DNA from: Arsenicibacter rosenii
GTDB lineage: Bacteria > Bacteroidota > Bacteroidia > Cytophagales > Spirosomataceae
DNA length: 64,000 nt
Direction: 5' to 3'
Assembly (NCBI RefSeq): GCF_001870735.1
Contig: NZ_MORL01000009.1
Span: 1 to 64,000, forward strand
Positions 17,427-26,223 of the stretch are shown here, piece by piece. Numbering within the stretch: the stretch's first letter is position 1; each line of letters opens with the position of its first letter. Under the pieces are notes generated by a model. That model saw nothing but the letters and a program-made list of their open reading frames with translations. It ran no database searches and was not told where the DNA came from. The position numbers and the translations under genes were made by a program.

Positions 17427-18461
17427 TTAATAAGACATTACGTACTGACGGGCGGTCTGCGTAATGCTGAACGCTTTGCGGGCATGTTCCTGGGCAAACC
17501 GGATTTTCTGCCGGCATGCTTCGGTTTCATACACCGCTTGTATGTGGGCAATCTGCCGGGCACAGGCGGCCGCATCACCCGCCGGAAAATGCCAGCCAAA
17601 CACCCCTTGTTTAATAATCTCCATCGGCCCCTCAATATCGGATACCAGCACCGGCACACCGGCGGCCATGGCTTCCGCTACGGTCAGCCCGAACCCTTCA
17701 TAGAGCGATGGCTGGACCAGCAGGTCATAGCTTCTGAACTGTGCATAGATAAACTCACGGCTGCGCAGGCCCAGAAACGAAACATATGGAGCAATGTCCA
17801 GCGAGCTGACCAGTTCCTTCAGGTAATCCAGCGAGTCGCCTTCGCCGATTATATCCAGCCGGAGCCGGCACATGCCTTGCTGATGTACCAGCATAGCCAC
17901 TGCCTGTAGCAGGATATCCTGCCCTTTTTTGCTGTGCATTAGCCGGCCAATCTGAACGATCCGGAAAACCGGCGAGAACCGGTAAGGATCCCGCACCGGA
18001 ATATGCCGGATATTAATACCGTTATGAATCACTACCGGTGCAACGGCCGTGCGCTGCCGCAAGTCGTTGGCCACCGCTTCAGAAATGGCAAACACCTTGT
18101 CGTATTTGCGGAAATACCGGTTCGGGTAGTTCACATCGTGCACGGTCAGGCAGGTAGAGTACCAGTGCGGCGTCAGCAGGCCGATAAGTTCATTGTTGTG
18201 GCAGTGGACCACCCACGGATCGAGCCGGTACAGCAGTCCGTTCAGTTTCAGCAACGTAATGGGATTCCGGCTGCCTGGCTTTCTGTTCAGACAGAATACC
18301 CGCACCCGCGTGTCGATTTCGTCAATCAGTGCCTGCTCATAAAAGTCATTAATGATGATCAGCGAAACTTCGTGCTGCTGACACTGCTCGTTCAGGATAT
18401 CGATAAGCATGGTCTGCAAACCACCGGTTTCGAAGCTGAAGGTAAGATGGGCGATCTTCAT
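17427..18461 (-). CDS. Family 4 glycosyltransferase
   Basis: GT4-type glycosyltransferase. The start was set at the ATG of MKIAHLTFSFETGGLQTML, whose ATGA overlaps the stop of the upstream GT2 gene; an open extension to 18686 would cover that gene and is rejected. 344 residues. GT4 signatures: IVQIGRLMHSKKGQDILLQA, DIIGEGDSLDYLKEL, VSFLGLRSREFIYAQFRSYDLLVQPSLYEGFGLTVAEAMAAGVPV. The GGLQTM loop near the N-terminus is the usual nucleotide/acceptor loop. Role: one step of repeat-unit assembly. Confidence 0.9.
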   Translation of the reverse strand: MKIAHLTFSFETGGLQTMLIDILNEQCQQHEVSLIIINDFYEQALIDEIDTRVRVFCLNRKPGSRNPITLLKLNGLLYRLDPWVVHCHNNELIGLLTPHWYSTCLTVHDVNYPNRYFRKYDKVFAISEAVANDLRQRTAVAPVVIHNGINIRHIPVRDPYRFSPVFRIVQIGRLMHSKKGQDILLQAVAMLVHQQGMCRLRLDIIGEGDSLDYLKELVSSLDIAPYVSFLGLRSREFIYAQFRSYDLLVQPSLYEGFGLTVAEAMAAGVPVLVSDIEGPMEIIKQGVFGWHFPAGDAAACARQIAHIQAVYETEACRQKIRFAQEHARKAFSITQTARQYVMSY

Positions 18462-19243
18462 CGGCGTATCAGGGTTTGTTTGACGAATGCTTTGAATGAT
18501 TCGTAATACACATGCCGCACCGATGGTGACCAGCGCGATGCGCCGTGTCGCAGCAGGATCGTTTTGATGTCTGTCAGAAAACGATTGCCGCCCGTGGTTG
18601 TTTTGGTCGTTTCCCAGATCCGGAACGCCGACAACGGCCCGTCGGTAACAGCATAAATCGGTCCGCGTTCCAGCAACCGCAGCCATAAATCCAGATCCAT
18701 ACAGTACTGTACTGACTCATCGAGATAGTCGACAGCGCGTACCAGCGAAGTGGCATAGAACGACCCTTGCTGCACAATGTCGTAATTCCGGTGCAGCAAA
18801 TGCGACCGGCCCGAAATCGGGATGTCCCGCCCGTCGAACACGCGGCCCTGCCGGTCGATCAGATCGGTTTGAGTACTGTAATAAATCGCACCATCCGGTT
18901 TTTGGCGGTAAAGTGCCACAATCCGCTCCACGCAGTCGGGATAGAGTACGTCGTCAGAATTAATCCAGCCGACCAGTTGCCCCTTCGCCAGCCGGAACCC
19001 CTTATTGATGGCATCCGACTGCCCGCGGTCTTTCTCCTGAATAAATACGTTGACCTGATGAGGCCCCGGCTGCTGCCGGTACTGCTCCACAACGGAACGC
19101 GTCTGATCGGTTGACCCACCGTCAACAATGATGTATTCGATGTTCGGATAGGTCTGGTTTAGTACCGACTGTATGGTCTCGCCAATGAACTCCCCCTGGT
19201 TAAACGAAGGAGTGACGATCGTAACCAAGGGTTGTTCAGGCAT
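18458..19243 (-). CDS. Family 2 glycosyltransferase
   Basis: GT-A fold enzyme of 261 residues. It opens VTIVTPSFNQGEFIGETIQSVLNQTYPNIEYIIVDGGSTD, the standard GT2 N-terminus. The metal-binding DxD is in the segment GWINSDDVLYPD at about residue 93. It resembles the WcaA/Wbd group of exopolysaccharide GT2 enzymes. Its start overlaps the Wzy-like gene by 8 bp and its stop overlaps the next GT4 by 4 bp (ATGA), so translation is tightly coupled along this part of the operon. Confidence 0.9.
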   Translation of the reverse strand: MPEQPLVTIVTPSFNQGEFIGETIQSVLNQTYPNIEYIIVDGGSTDQTRSVVEQYRQQPGPHQVNVFIQEKDRGQSDAINKGFRLAKGQLVGWINSDDVLYPDCVERIVALYRQKPDGAIYYSTQTDLIDRQGRVFDGRDIPISGRSHLLHRNYDIVQQGSFYATSLVRAVDYLDESVQYCMDLDLWLRLLERGPIYAVTDGPLSAFRIWETTKTTTGGNRFLTDIKTILLRHGASRWSPSVRHVYYESFKAFVKQTLIRR

Positions 19244-20525
19244 AGTTGTACACGTTTGGCTGTGACTTCGGTACGACTGCTTTTATCAAGTCAGCCGGTT
19301 GTTCTCTTGACCGGTACAGGTCAGGATGCAGCAGGCCGATGAAATAACTGATTGGAAAAAAGAGCTGGACAAATCCACCGGCTCCGTTGTAAACGTTGCC
19401 CCAGAAAAAGGGCACGAAGAACCAGAACACACACAGGCTCAGCATCGACCAATAGGCTCCCAGTGCATGTTTGTAGCATAGTACGGCCATTTGTCCGAAC
19501 AACACATAAAAGATAAGGACAACCAGCAAGCCGCTTTGCAGGGCCAGACCAATGGTAGCCGAGTGCGGGTCGTTGAGTTCTTCGTCGAGGTCGGTCGTCG
19601 CTTTGTGGTCAGACTCCAGAAAACTTTTCGAACCATACCCCGTAACCGGCTGGCGTTCAATGCCCCGGATAGCATATTGCCAGATCCGCATCCGGAACTG
19701 AAAATCGCTTTCGGTATTGTAGTTGGTAGCCACCTTTTTGGCCAGCAGGCTCTTGCCGAGTAAAAAAGCCGGCAACAGCAGCAGGGCACAACCCGCAATT
19801 ATGTATTTTGCCCGAGACGACAGATACGGAAAGGCCAGCAACACATAGGAGAGCCCTACCCCGCCCCAGGCACTCCGGCAATCGGTGTAGACCAGAAACA
19901 CATTGGCAATCAGGAATAAGACACCATACCACACCTTGTCTTTCAAGGTATCGCTGGTCAGCAAAAGCCAGAGCGAAAACAATCCCCCTACGCCCAGCAC
20001 CATGGCCGTGTGCGCATAGTACAGCATTCCGCCAAACCGGAGCATGTTATCGGTTGTGCGGTCCGGGAAAAGCACCAGCGGGCCGACTTTAGTCAGGTGG
20101 GTAAAGGTAGTTGCCGGTAAAAAGACAAATACCACAAACAAGACCACGAGCTGCATCACCTTCCGGAAATCAATGGCATAAGCCATGGCACAAAAGCCCA
20201 GAATGACCATGTAGCTCAGCATAATATTAAAGGCATTCCGCACCTGCGACGCCGCATCGTCGCGCCCCAGGCTTACCAGCAAGGCCGTCAGCAGAAACAG
20301 GCTCAGCCCTACCCTGAACCGGAAAAAGACCTGTAAATGACGCAGGTAGCCAAACCAGGCCATAACGCCAATCTGTACGGGCAGCACCACGGCAAAAAAC
20401 AGCACATGGTTCGGGGCTTCGGCTTTCTGCACGCTCGAAATACCCTGCAAATCCCCGAAGTGGAACAGCAGCGCGGTCAGCAGCAGCCCCATAAACACCA
20501 TCGTGTATGTCGTCCGGCTCATCAT
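19236..20525 (-). CDS. O-antigen ligase/polymerase-like membrane protein (Wzy-like)
   Basis: Polytopic membrane protein with about ten or eleven hydrophobic segments and a large polar loop at about residues 270-330, where YGSKSFLESDHKATTDLDEELNDPHSA fits the Wzy_C/WaaL-type catalytic loop with its conserved His. In this context it should polymerise repeat units at the periplasmic face. The start was set at MMSRTTYTM, four bases after the preceding gene's stop; upstream codons to 20615 lie inside that gene. 429 residues. Confidence 0.82.
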   Translation of the reverse strand: MMSRTTYTMVFMGLLLTALLFHFGDLQGISSVQKAEAPNHVLFFAVVLPVQIGVMAWFGYLRHLQVFFRFRVGLSLFLLTALLVSLGRDDAASQVRNAFNIMLSYMVILGFCAMAYAIDFRKVMQLVVLFVVFVFLPATTFTHLTKVGPLVLFPDRTTDNMLRFGGMLYYAHTAMVLGVGGLFSLWLLLTSDTLKDKVWYGVLFLIANVFLVYTDCRSAWGGVGLSYVLLAFPYLSSRAKYIIAGCALLLLPAFLLGKSLLAKKVATNYNTESDFQFRMRIWQYAIRGIERQPVTGYGSKSFLESDHKATTDLDEELNDPHSATIGLALQSGLLVVLIFYVLFGQMAVLCYKHALGAYWSMLSLCVFWFFVPFFWGNVYNGAGGFVQLFFPISYFIGLLHPDLYRSREQPADLIKAVVPKSQPNVYNYA

Positions 20526-20529
20526 GCAG

Positions 20530-21561
20530 TTACTGTTTTTGATAGGTTTGTTTTTCCAGACAAGGCCGGATAACCTGCGCAAGCGCATGGGCAAATGCCT
20601 CGTCCGAATAATCACGGATCAGTTTATTATGGGCTTCCCGACCCATCTGCACCAGATCAAACTCACCGGTTTGCAGCTGGCGCAGAAGCAACGGAAGCTC
20701 TATCCGCATATCCGCCAGCAGAAAACCCGTCTGATTTTGGTCGATCAGCTCGGTCAGCACGTGGGTTTGGGTGGCAATCACGACCTTTTGAAAGGCCATG
20801 GCTTCGAGCACAAACGACTGTCCGGCCGCTCCGGTATCGTCTTTAACCGGCAGCAGACACGCCTGTGCGTGGGCTACCAGTTCCTTGAAGGCCTTACGGG
20901 GCAGGTCCCTGAAAACGGTGATATTAGCGTAGGTTTTACCCGCCGGCAGGTCGTGGTTCAGACTTGAGCCGCAAATCACCAGCTGCTCAGTACGGTGCGC
21001 AAAAGCCTGAATCAGAGCAGCATAATCGCGGTTGGTGTAGCCACCGGCAAAGAAATACGCCTTTGGCAGACGGCCGGTAAGGGGCGTGGCAACCGGCTTC
21101 TTTTCCGGCTGATACGGCAGCGGCGCATAGACCAGCCGGCTTTTTTTCAGGCCGAGCTTTTGCTGATAAAGCATTAGTTCATGCTGCGAAAACACCTGAA
21201 TCATGTCCTGTTCGGTAAGCAGCATCCGGAACAGCATCCGGAACAGCGGAAAGTAGCGCGGGGCGTGCAGAAAAAAGCCGAAATAAATCAGCTTCCGGTA
21301 CCGGATCAGCCCCAGCCGGTGCAGCAACAGCACCGATAAGGCCACATACGAATTGACAACGATGACCCCTGCCTGCTGTAAGGCCCGCCGCTGCCGGAAC
21401 AGGTACCAGCTATCCCGGATAAAATCAAGCCCCAGCCCAACCTTTGATTTAATCGGGTTCCGTTCGCCCTGCTGCAACAGCATAATGCGAAAATCCAGCT
21501 CACGTAACGTCGTGACCAGCACCGGCGGAACACCTAAGGTTGGACTGATGAAGTAATTCAT
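20530..21561 (-). CDS. GT-B type glycosyltransferase, divergent
   Basis: Probable GT4-like or related GT-B glycosyltransferase of 343 residues, more divergent than its neighbours. Visible blocks: VIVVNSYVALSVLLLHRLGL (N-terminal domain), YFFAGGYTNRDYAALIQAFAHR (start of the C-terminal Rossmann domain, about residue 190), and LLPVKDDTGAAGQSFVLEAMAFQKVVIATQ, which resembles the phosphate-binding end of GT4 sites. Its stop and the Wzy-like start are 4 bp apart, and its start overlaps the upstream GT4 stop by 4 bp. Donor and acceptor unknown. Confidence 0.8.
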   Translation of the reverse strand: MNYFISPTLGVPPVLVTTLRELDFRIMLLQQGERNPIKSKVGLGLDFIRDSWYLFRQRRALQQAGVIVVNSYVALSVLLLHRLGLIRYRKLIYFGFFLHAPRYFPLFRMLFRMLLTEQDMIQVFSQHELMLYQQKLGLKKSRLVYAPLPYQPEKKPVATPLTGRLPKAYFFAGGYTNRDYAALIQAFAHRTEQLVICGSSLNHDLPAGKTYANITVFRDLPRKAFKELVAHAQACLLPVKDDTGAAGQSFVLEAMAFQKVVIATQTHVLTELIDQNQTGFLLADMRIELPLLLRQLQTGEFDLVQMGREAHNKLIRDYSDEAFAHALAQVIRPCLEKQTYQKQ

Positions 21562-22799
21562 AGCTCGACAGAAACGGACGTTTTGGTTAGGGCCGTTACC
21601 GTTCTGTTCAGTACACGGCCATAGAAACGAAGCAGTTTGACCTGCTCATACTCCCACGATAATTCATTCAGCACACGGCGGTACCCATACTCACCCATCC
21701 GTTTCCGCTCTTCAGGGCGGTCGAGCAACCATTCGATGCGGTAGGCAAACTCGCTGACATTGTTGTGGCTGACATACAGCGAAGCCTCCTGTGCCGACAC
21801 GCGGCCCTCCTTGAGATCATACTGCACAACCGGCTTTTTCAGCGCCATATATTCCATGATTTTGTTCATGGTCGACAAGTTGTTCAGGTCGCTGTATTTA
21901 TCCGGATTCACACACACATCGGCGGTGTTCAGAATATCCACCATTTTTTCGTCGGGCACACGACCGTAAAAATCGACAAAGTCTGTGAGCCCCATTTGCT
22001 CCGACATAGCTTTCAGGCTTTCCAGGCTGGTCCCTCCGCCGACGATGGCAAACTGCACATCCTGCCGGCGACGGGTCAGGATTTCGATGGATTGCAGCAG
22101 CAGGTCGATGCCTTCCTGCTCGCCCATCGTGCCCAGATAACCAACCAGATATTGGCGGCCTTTGCGGTAAGCCGGATTGCCGGACGTCAGCCGGAGCCGG
22201 TCAAGTTTAGGCCCGCTCCGGATCACCTGTACCTTGTTGGGGTCCATTTTTCCCCGCCGGATCGCAATCTCTTTATACGACTCATTGGTGGCGATACTGA
22301 AATTGGCGGTCTTGAAGGTCAGCCGTTCGAGCAGTACCATCAGGCGGTAAAACAAATCTTTCCGGCCAAACTTGGCGATATACAGTTCAGGGTTAATATC
22401 ATGATGATCAAACACATACTTCACCCCGAACGGTTTAAACAAGGCTGCTACCAGGAAAATCAGATCAGGCGGGTTACAGCCGTGAATGACATGGAAACGC
22501 TTTCTGGCAAATACTTTTATAGCCAGAATGGTCCACCAGAACAGCGCCGAGCTATATTCAAAAAGATAGCCAAGTGCCCCGTCTGCCTCGGTTGCCAGCG
22601 GATGCCGGTAAATATCAATACCTTCCAGATGCTCAAAACGCCTGGTATATCCTTTCATGATGGGCGAGATAATACTGACCTCCGCTCCTGCTTCACGCAG
22701 GGTCGTTGCCTCCTGCCACACGCGCCGGTCGAAGGGTACGGGCAGGTTCTCAACAATGATCAGTATATGCTTCCCGGAAAAATCAGCCTGAGTAGTCAT
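21558..22799 (-). CDS. Family 4 glycosyltransferase, WbuB-like
   Basis: GT4 glycosyltransferase of 413 residues. It begins with ILIIVENLPVPFDRRVWQEATTLREAGAEVSII, the conserved opening of WbuB/WcaI-type enzymes (PFDRRVWxEA). The C-terminal site is LVGYLGTMGEQEGIDLLLQ, FYGRVPDEKMVDILNTADVCVNPD and STMNKIMEYMALKKPVV (the glutamates of the EX7E motif). It is predicted to act early in repeat-unit assembly at the cytoplasmic face. It lies 9 bp after the dehydrogenase gene in the operon. Confidence 0.9.
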   Translation of the reverse strand: MTTQADFSGKHILIIVENLPVPFDRRVWQEATTLREAGAEVSIISPIMKGYTRRFEHLEGIDIYRHPLATEADGALGYLFEYSSALFWWTILAIKVFARKRFHVIHGCNPPDLIFLVAALFKPFGVKYVFDHHDINPELYIAKFGRKDLFYRLMVLLERLTFKTANFSIATNESYKEIAIRRGKMDPNKVQVIRSGPKLDRLRLTSGNPAYRKGRQYLVGYLGTMGEQEGIDLLLQSIEILTRRRQDVQFAIVGGGTSLESLKAMSEQMGLTDFVDFYGRVPDEKMVDILNTADVCVNPDKYSDLNNLSTMNKIMEYMALKKPVVQYDLKEGRVSAQEASLYVSHNNVSEFAYRIEWLLDRPEERKRMGEYGYRRVLNELSWEYEQVKLLRFYGRVLNRTVTALTKTSVSVEL

Positions 22800-22807
22800 T
22801 CCGTTAT

Positions 22808-24151
22808 CTAATAGGTTTGCACTTCAGCCTCAACCGGTGTCAATGACCAGTTAATGCCTATGTATTCGTTACTTGGATTCGGCAGTTTCGGTAAGCGTAC
22901 CAGGTCAACCACCACTTTATTATTGACAGACGACACCAGATCCGCAAACTCGGCTTCGGGTGTGCAGACAACCAGTACATCACATGATTCAATGAGCTGA
23001 CGACCGCTCGTAGCCAGCAGCTGCGACAGGTGTGGAATGTGCTGATCGATAAAGGCTTTGTTGGTTCCCGTCAGCTTCGACATGTTAATATTCCGGTCGT
23101 AGATCATCAGTGAGCACCCTTTTCCGAGCAGCGATTCGGCCAGAGCCACAGCCGGGCTGTTACGCAGATCGTCGGTACCGGCCTTGAAGCCAAGGCCCAG
23201 AAAGCCAATGCGGCGGTGTACATACTGCATCAGCGTACCGATGGCCCGCTGCATCTGAATGTCGTTGGTGAGGTGAATGCTGTTGATGACCGGCACCGAC
23301 ACATACATATCGTGCGCCAGCATCTGCAGGCCTTTCAGGTCTTTGGGCAGACAGGAGCCCCCGTAGGCAAAGCCCGGTTTGAAGTAGTATTTCGAAATAT
23401 TCAGCTGGGTATCTTTACAGAAAATGTCCATGACCGCATGCGAATCCAGTCCCATGGCCGAACAGATATTTCCGACTTCGTTGGCAAACGAAATTTTCAG
23501 CGCGTGGAAGGTATTGTTCACGTACTTCATCAGTTCTGCGATCTGAATCTCCGTCACAATAATTTCGGCAGGCAGAGCGTCATACAAACTACGCATCATC
23601 AGCGTTGCCTGCTCCGATTGTGAGCCAAGCAATGTCAACGGCGGGTTGAAATAGTCGCGCACGGCCGAGCCTTCCCGCAGGAATTCGGGATTACTCACCA
23701 CCGCAAAATCCACATTGCGCAGTTTATCCGTCCGTTGCTCAATCAGAGTAGCGATTTTGTCGCAGGTGCCGGGCATAACGGTCGAACGGACCGCAATGAC
23801 GTGGAACGAGTTTTTTTCGCGTAACACCTCCGCAAAGTGATCGGCTACGTTAAAAATATACCGCAGGTTCAGGTGCCCTTTAGCCGTCGACGGCGTTCCT
23901 ACGGCAACAATGGATATATCCGTATCCAGGATAGCTTCCCGGTAATCGCTTGTTGCCCGGATACGGCCTTGCTCAGATTGTTCGGCGATGATTCCACTGA
24001 TGTCGCGTTCAACAATCGTAGCACGCCCCTGGTTAATCTGATCAATTTTGGTCTGATCGACATCGACCCCGATGACCTGATGTCCGTTCCGGGCCAGACA
24101 CCCGAGACTGACACAGCCAACATAACCTAATCCAAAAACACTAATCTTCAT
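22808..24151 (-). CDS. GDP-mannose 6-dehydrogenase-like nucleotide-sugar dehydrogenase
   Basis: NAD-dependent four-electron oxidation of a nucleotide sugar to the uronic acid. The Rossmann motif FGLGYVG is at residues 6-12. The catalytic Cys is in PGFAYGGSCLPKD, about residue 267, close to Cys268 of AlgD. Many blocks follow AlgD more than UDP-glucose dehydrogenase: GVDVDQTKIDQINQG, VGTPSTAKGHLNLRYI, VRSTVMPGT, SNPEFLREGSAVRDY, LGFKAGTDDLRNSPAV and IYDRNINMSKLTGTNKAFI. I therefore infer GDP-mannose as substrate and GDP-mannuronate as product, but UDP-sugars cannot be excluded without a tree. 447 residues, cytoplasmic. Confidence 0.88.
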   Translation of the reverse strand: MKISVFGLGYVGCVSLGCLARNGHQVIGVDVDQTKIDQINQGRATIVERDISGIIAEQSEQGRIRATSDYREAILDTDISIVAVGTPSTAKGHLNLRYIFNVADHFAEVLREKNSFHVIAVRSTVMPGTCDKIATLIEQRTDKLRNVDFAVVSNPEFLREGSAVRDYFNPPLTLLGSQSEQATLMMRSLYDALPAEIIVTEIQIAELMKYVNNTFHALKISFANEVGNICSAMGLDSHAVMDIFCKDTQLNISKYYFKPGFAYGGSCLPKDLKGLQMLAHDMYVSVPVINSIHLTNDIQMQRAIGTLMQYVHRRIGFLGLGFKAGTDDLRNSPAVALAESLLGKGCSLMIYDRNINMSKLTGTNKAFIDQHIPHLSQLLATSGRQLIESCDVLVVCTPEAEFADLVSSVNNKVVVDLVRLPKLPNPSNEYIGINWSLTPVEAEVQTY

Positions 24152-24180
24152 TGCTTTAGGGGTTAACGTTTGTTAATGAA

Positions 24181-26163
24181 CTAAATGGTGAGTATTTGAA
24201 TGACACTTTGTAAATCAATGGTTTCGCCGGCCGGTACGGTGGTCACAGACCGGATAACCGAGGTGGGCTGCTTCCGGTAGAACCGGTCGGAGAACCAGCC
24301 TAACGGCTCCGGTTCGGTTTCGCCCCGGTGGATCGTTGTTTTCAGTGACGGCAGCAGGTCGATACGAACCAGCCGGTCGGGACAGTTCAGTTGCAGCAGC
24401 TCAAAATGATTGTCGGCCAGCTGGGTCACAAACACATCGGGGTGCAGGTGAAACATCAGCTCAACCTGCCGGTCCTGCGTACCGTAGTTTACGATCCGGT
24501 CGCTGACCAGCAGCCGGTCTTCGCTCTTATCAAAATGCAGGGCGCGCTCATGACGGCACGCCAGCCGCTCGTATCCTGTATGCGTCGCCGTAACTTCGTC
24601 GGCCCACTCTCCCGACTGCACCCGGGTAACGGAGGTCTGGTAATGGTTCAGCCACAGCAATGCCCCGCCCTGAAATGCCTGATTCTGCCCGTCAATGCAA
24701 ATAGTGTTGTGCGCCCGCGTACTGACAAAGTAGTTGCGCCAAGCCGATTCAGTATGGTAAGTATAAGTGCCGGGGTCAACAAAAAACGGGCACCCGTCGA
24801 TATGCAGGCAGAACGACAGCGCATCCGCATGGCCATGGGCCGCGATCGACAGAAAGCCGAGCGGAGCCGCATCAAAGTAGACGTAGATTTCCCGCCCTGC
24901 TGACTCTTGTTTGCGTAGAATGAAGTGGCCTTCTTCCGTATAAAAACCGCTCCCCAGCTGCACATTTACCGACGGCAGTTCGTCAAACTGCTCCTGCCCC
25001 TCCATGCCAAACAGCAGGTAGTTTTTCAGATCGAATACCTGGCCGGTGCCCGGCTCCATGGCATGTGCACACTGCTTAAAGAATGAATCAAAAAACAATA
25101 CGGCCGACGATGTCAGAATAGACCGGAAGTTGAGGTTAGCATCCAGGTTATCCAGCACCACCACGCGCCCGTTGTCCTGATCACCGTAGTTGGGCAGACT
25201 GCCGCAACAATCGAGGAGTACCGAAATATAAATGGCAATTTGCCGGAGCTGATCGGTATAGGCAAAAGAAAAGGCGTTGTTGGTCCGGAGTCCGACCACG
25301 TAGGCAATCAGGAAAAAGTCGGTAATAAACTGAATGTAAGTCGCTGTCTGCTCCAGATTAATGCCCCGGCGGTGCTGTAGCTGGATCTCCCGTTCGAGCC
25401 CTGCCTTGGCGTATTTTGTCCATTCATCGGATTCCGGAAACTGCCAGAACGAACCGGCAATAAACAGGCCCGCATATTCGGCGATCAGGTGGTTGTTGGC
25501 CGATGAATAATAAGACGGGTTTTCACGGCTATAAACGCAGTGCTGATAAATGAGCGGGACCCAACACCGTTCGACAAACCGGCTGAAAGCAGGATTCTTT
25601 TTTACTAATTGACTCGCATTGAGAATATTCCAGCAAAAAAACCAGTTAATCAGCCGTAGATTCACTTCGATATTGCTGTACCAGTTAACGCCCACCAGAT
25701 ACGGGTTTTCCTGTGCCCATGACTCAATCAGCTCCATTAGCCGCGCCAGCAGACCAGGGCTTTCCGAGCGGCGGTAAGCGAGTGCCAGAGCGGGTAAAAA
25801 CGGCATCCGGTTCACCTCCCAGACATATTTGGCGTTACCTGCCTCGCCGGTCCGGATATCAATATCCTTGGCGTAGGTTAGCGGAAACCGGCGGCCGGTC
25901 GATAAATCCAGATGCCAGTCGACCGTTTGGGTCAGGTCCACTTTATGATTGAAGATGGGAGCCTGTAGCGGCGGCAGGTTCGTAAACTGGCCGAGATTGT
26001 CGGTAAACAGAATCGAGGCCGGTAGTTTCGCGAGCCGGATAACAGGTTGCCAGTTCATGTGCGAACGATCCGAGCGTTTCTGAACATACTGCCGCAGCCT
26101 GAAGCCAACTTCAGGTAACGACATTGTCCGGAAGCGATAATAGAACCAGCGATATCTGGTCAT
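24181..26163 (-). CDS. Heparinase II/III-like protein
   Basis: Polysaccharide-lyase-like protein with an N-terminal alpha/alpha toroid (about residues 1-330) and a C-terminal beta-sandwich. The family motif AAHGHADALSFCLHIDG lies at about 440-456, followed by PFFVDPGTYTYH and the RAHNTICIDGQNQ segment. The start was set at MTRYRWFYYRFRTMSLPEV, the usual N-terminus of the exopolysaccharide-cluster subgroup; an ATG at 26187 and a TTG at 26211 are alternatives. 660 residues. I see no signal peptide, unlike secreted heparinases, so it may act in the cytoplasm or be a modified, non-lytic member. It sits between asnB and the AlgD-like gene. Confidence 0.85.
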   Translation of the reverse strand: MTRYRWFYYRFRTMSLPEVGFRLRQYVQKRSDRSHMNWQPVIRLAKLPASILFTDNLGQFTNLPPLQAPIFNHKVDLTQTVDWHLDLSTGRRFPLTYAKDIDIRTGEAGNAKYVWEVNRMPFLPALALAYRRSESPGLLARLMELIESWAQENPYLVGVNWYSNIEVNLRLINWFFCWNILNASQLVKKNPAFSRFVERCWVPLIYQHCVYSRENPSYYSSANNHLIAEYAGLFIAGSFWQFPESDEWTKYAKAGLEREIQLQHRRGINLEQTATYIQFITDFFLIAYVVGLRTNNAFSFAYTDQLRQIAIYISVLLDCCGSLPNYGDQDNGRVVVLDNLDANLNFRSILTSSAVLFFDSFFKQCAHAMEPGTGQVFDLKNYLLFGMEGQEQFDELPSVNVQLGSGFYTEEGHFILRKQESAGREIYVYFDAAPLGFLSIAAHGHADALSFCLHIDGCPFFVDPGTYTYHTESAWRNYFVSTRAHNTICIDGQNQAFQGGALLWLNHYQTSVTRVQSGEWADEVTATHTGYERLACRHERALHFDKSEDRLLVSDRIVNYGTQDRQVELMFHLHPDVFVTQLADNHFELLQLNCPDRLVRIDLLPSLKTTIHRGETEPEPLGWFSDRFYRKQPTSVIRSVTTVPAGETIDLQSVIQILTI

Positions 26164-26223
26164 GTTATCTTTTTTCTCGTTCGTCATTGTAAGTGCCGTA
26201 TCCGTATACAAACCAGTCAGAGG

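Noticed and set aside
18462-18686. 75-codon N-terminal extension of the third GT4 gene
   Set aside because: It covers the 3' end of the upstream GT2 gene, and the ATGA overlap at 18458-18461 gives a better start.
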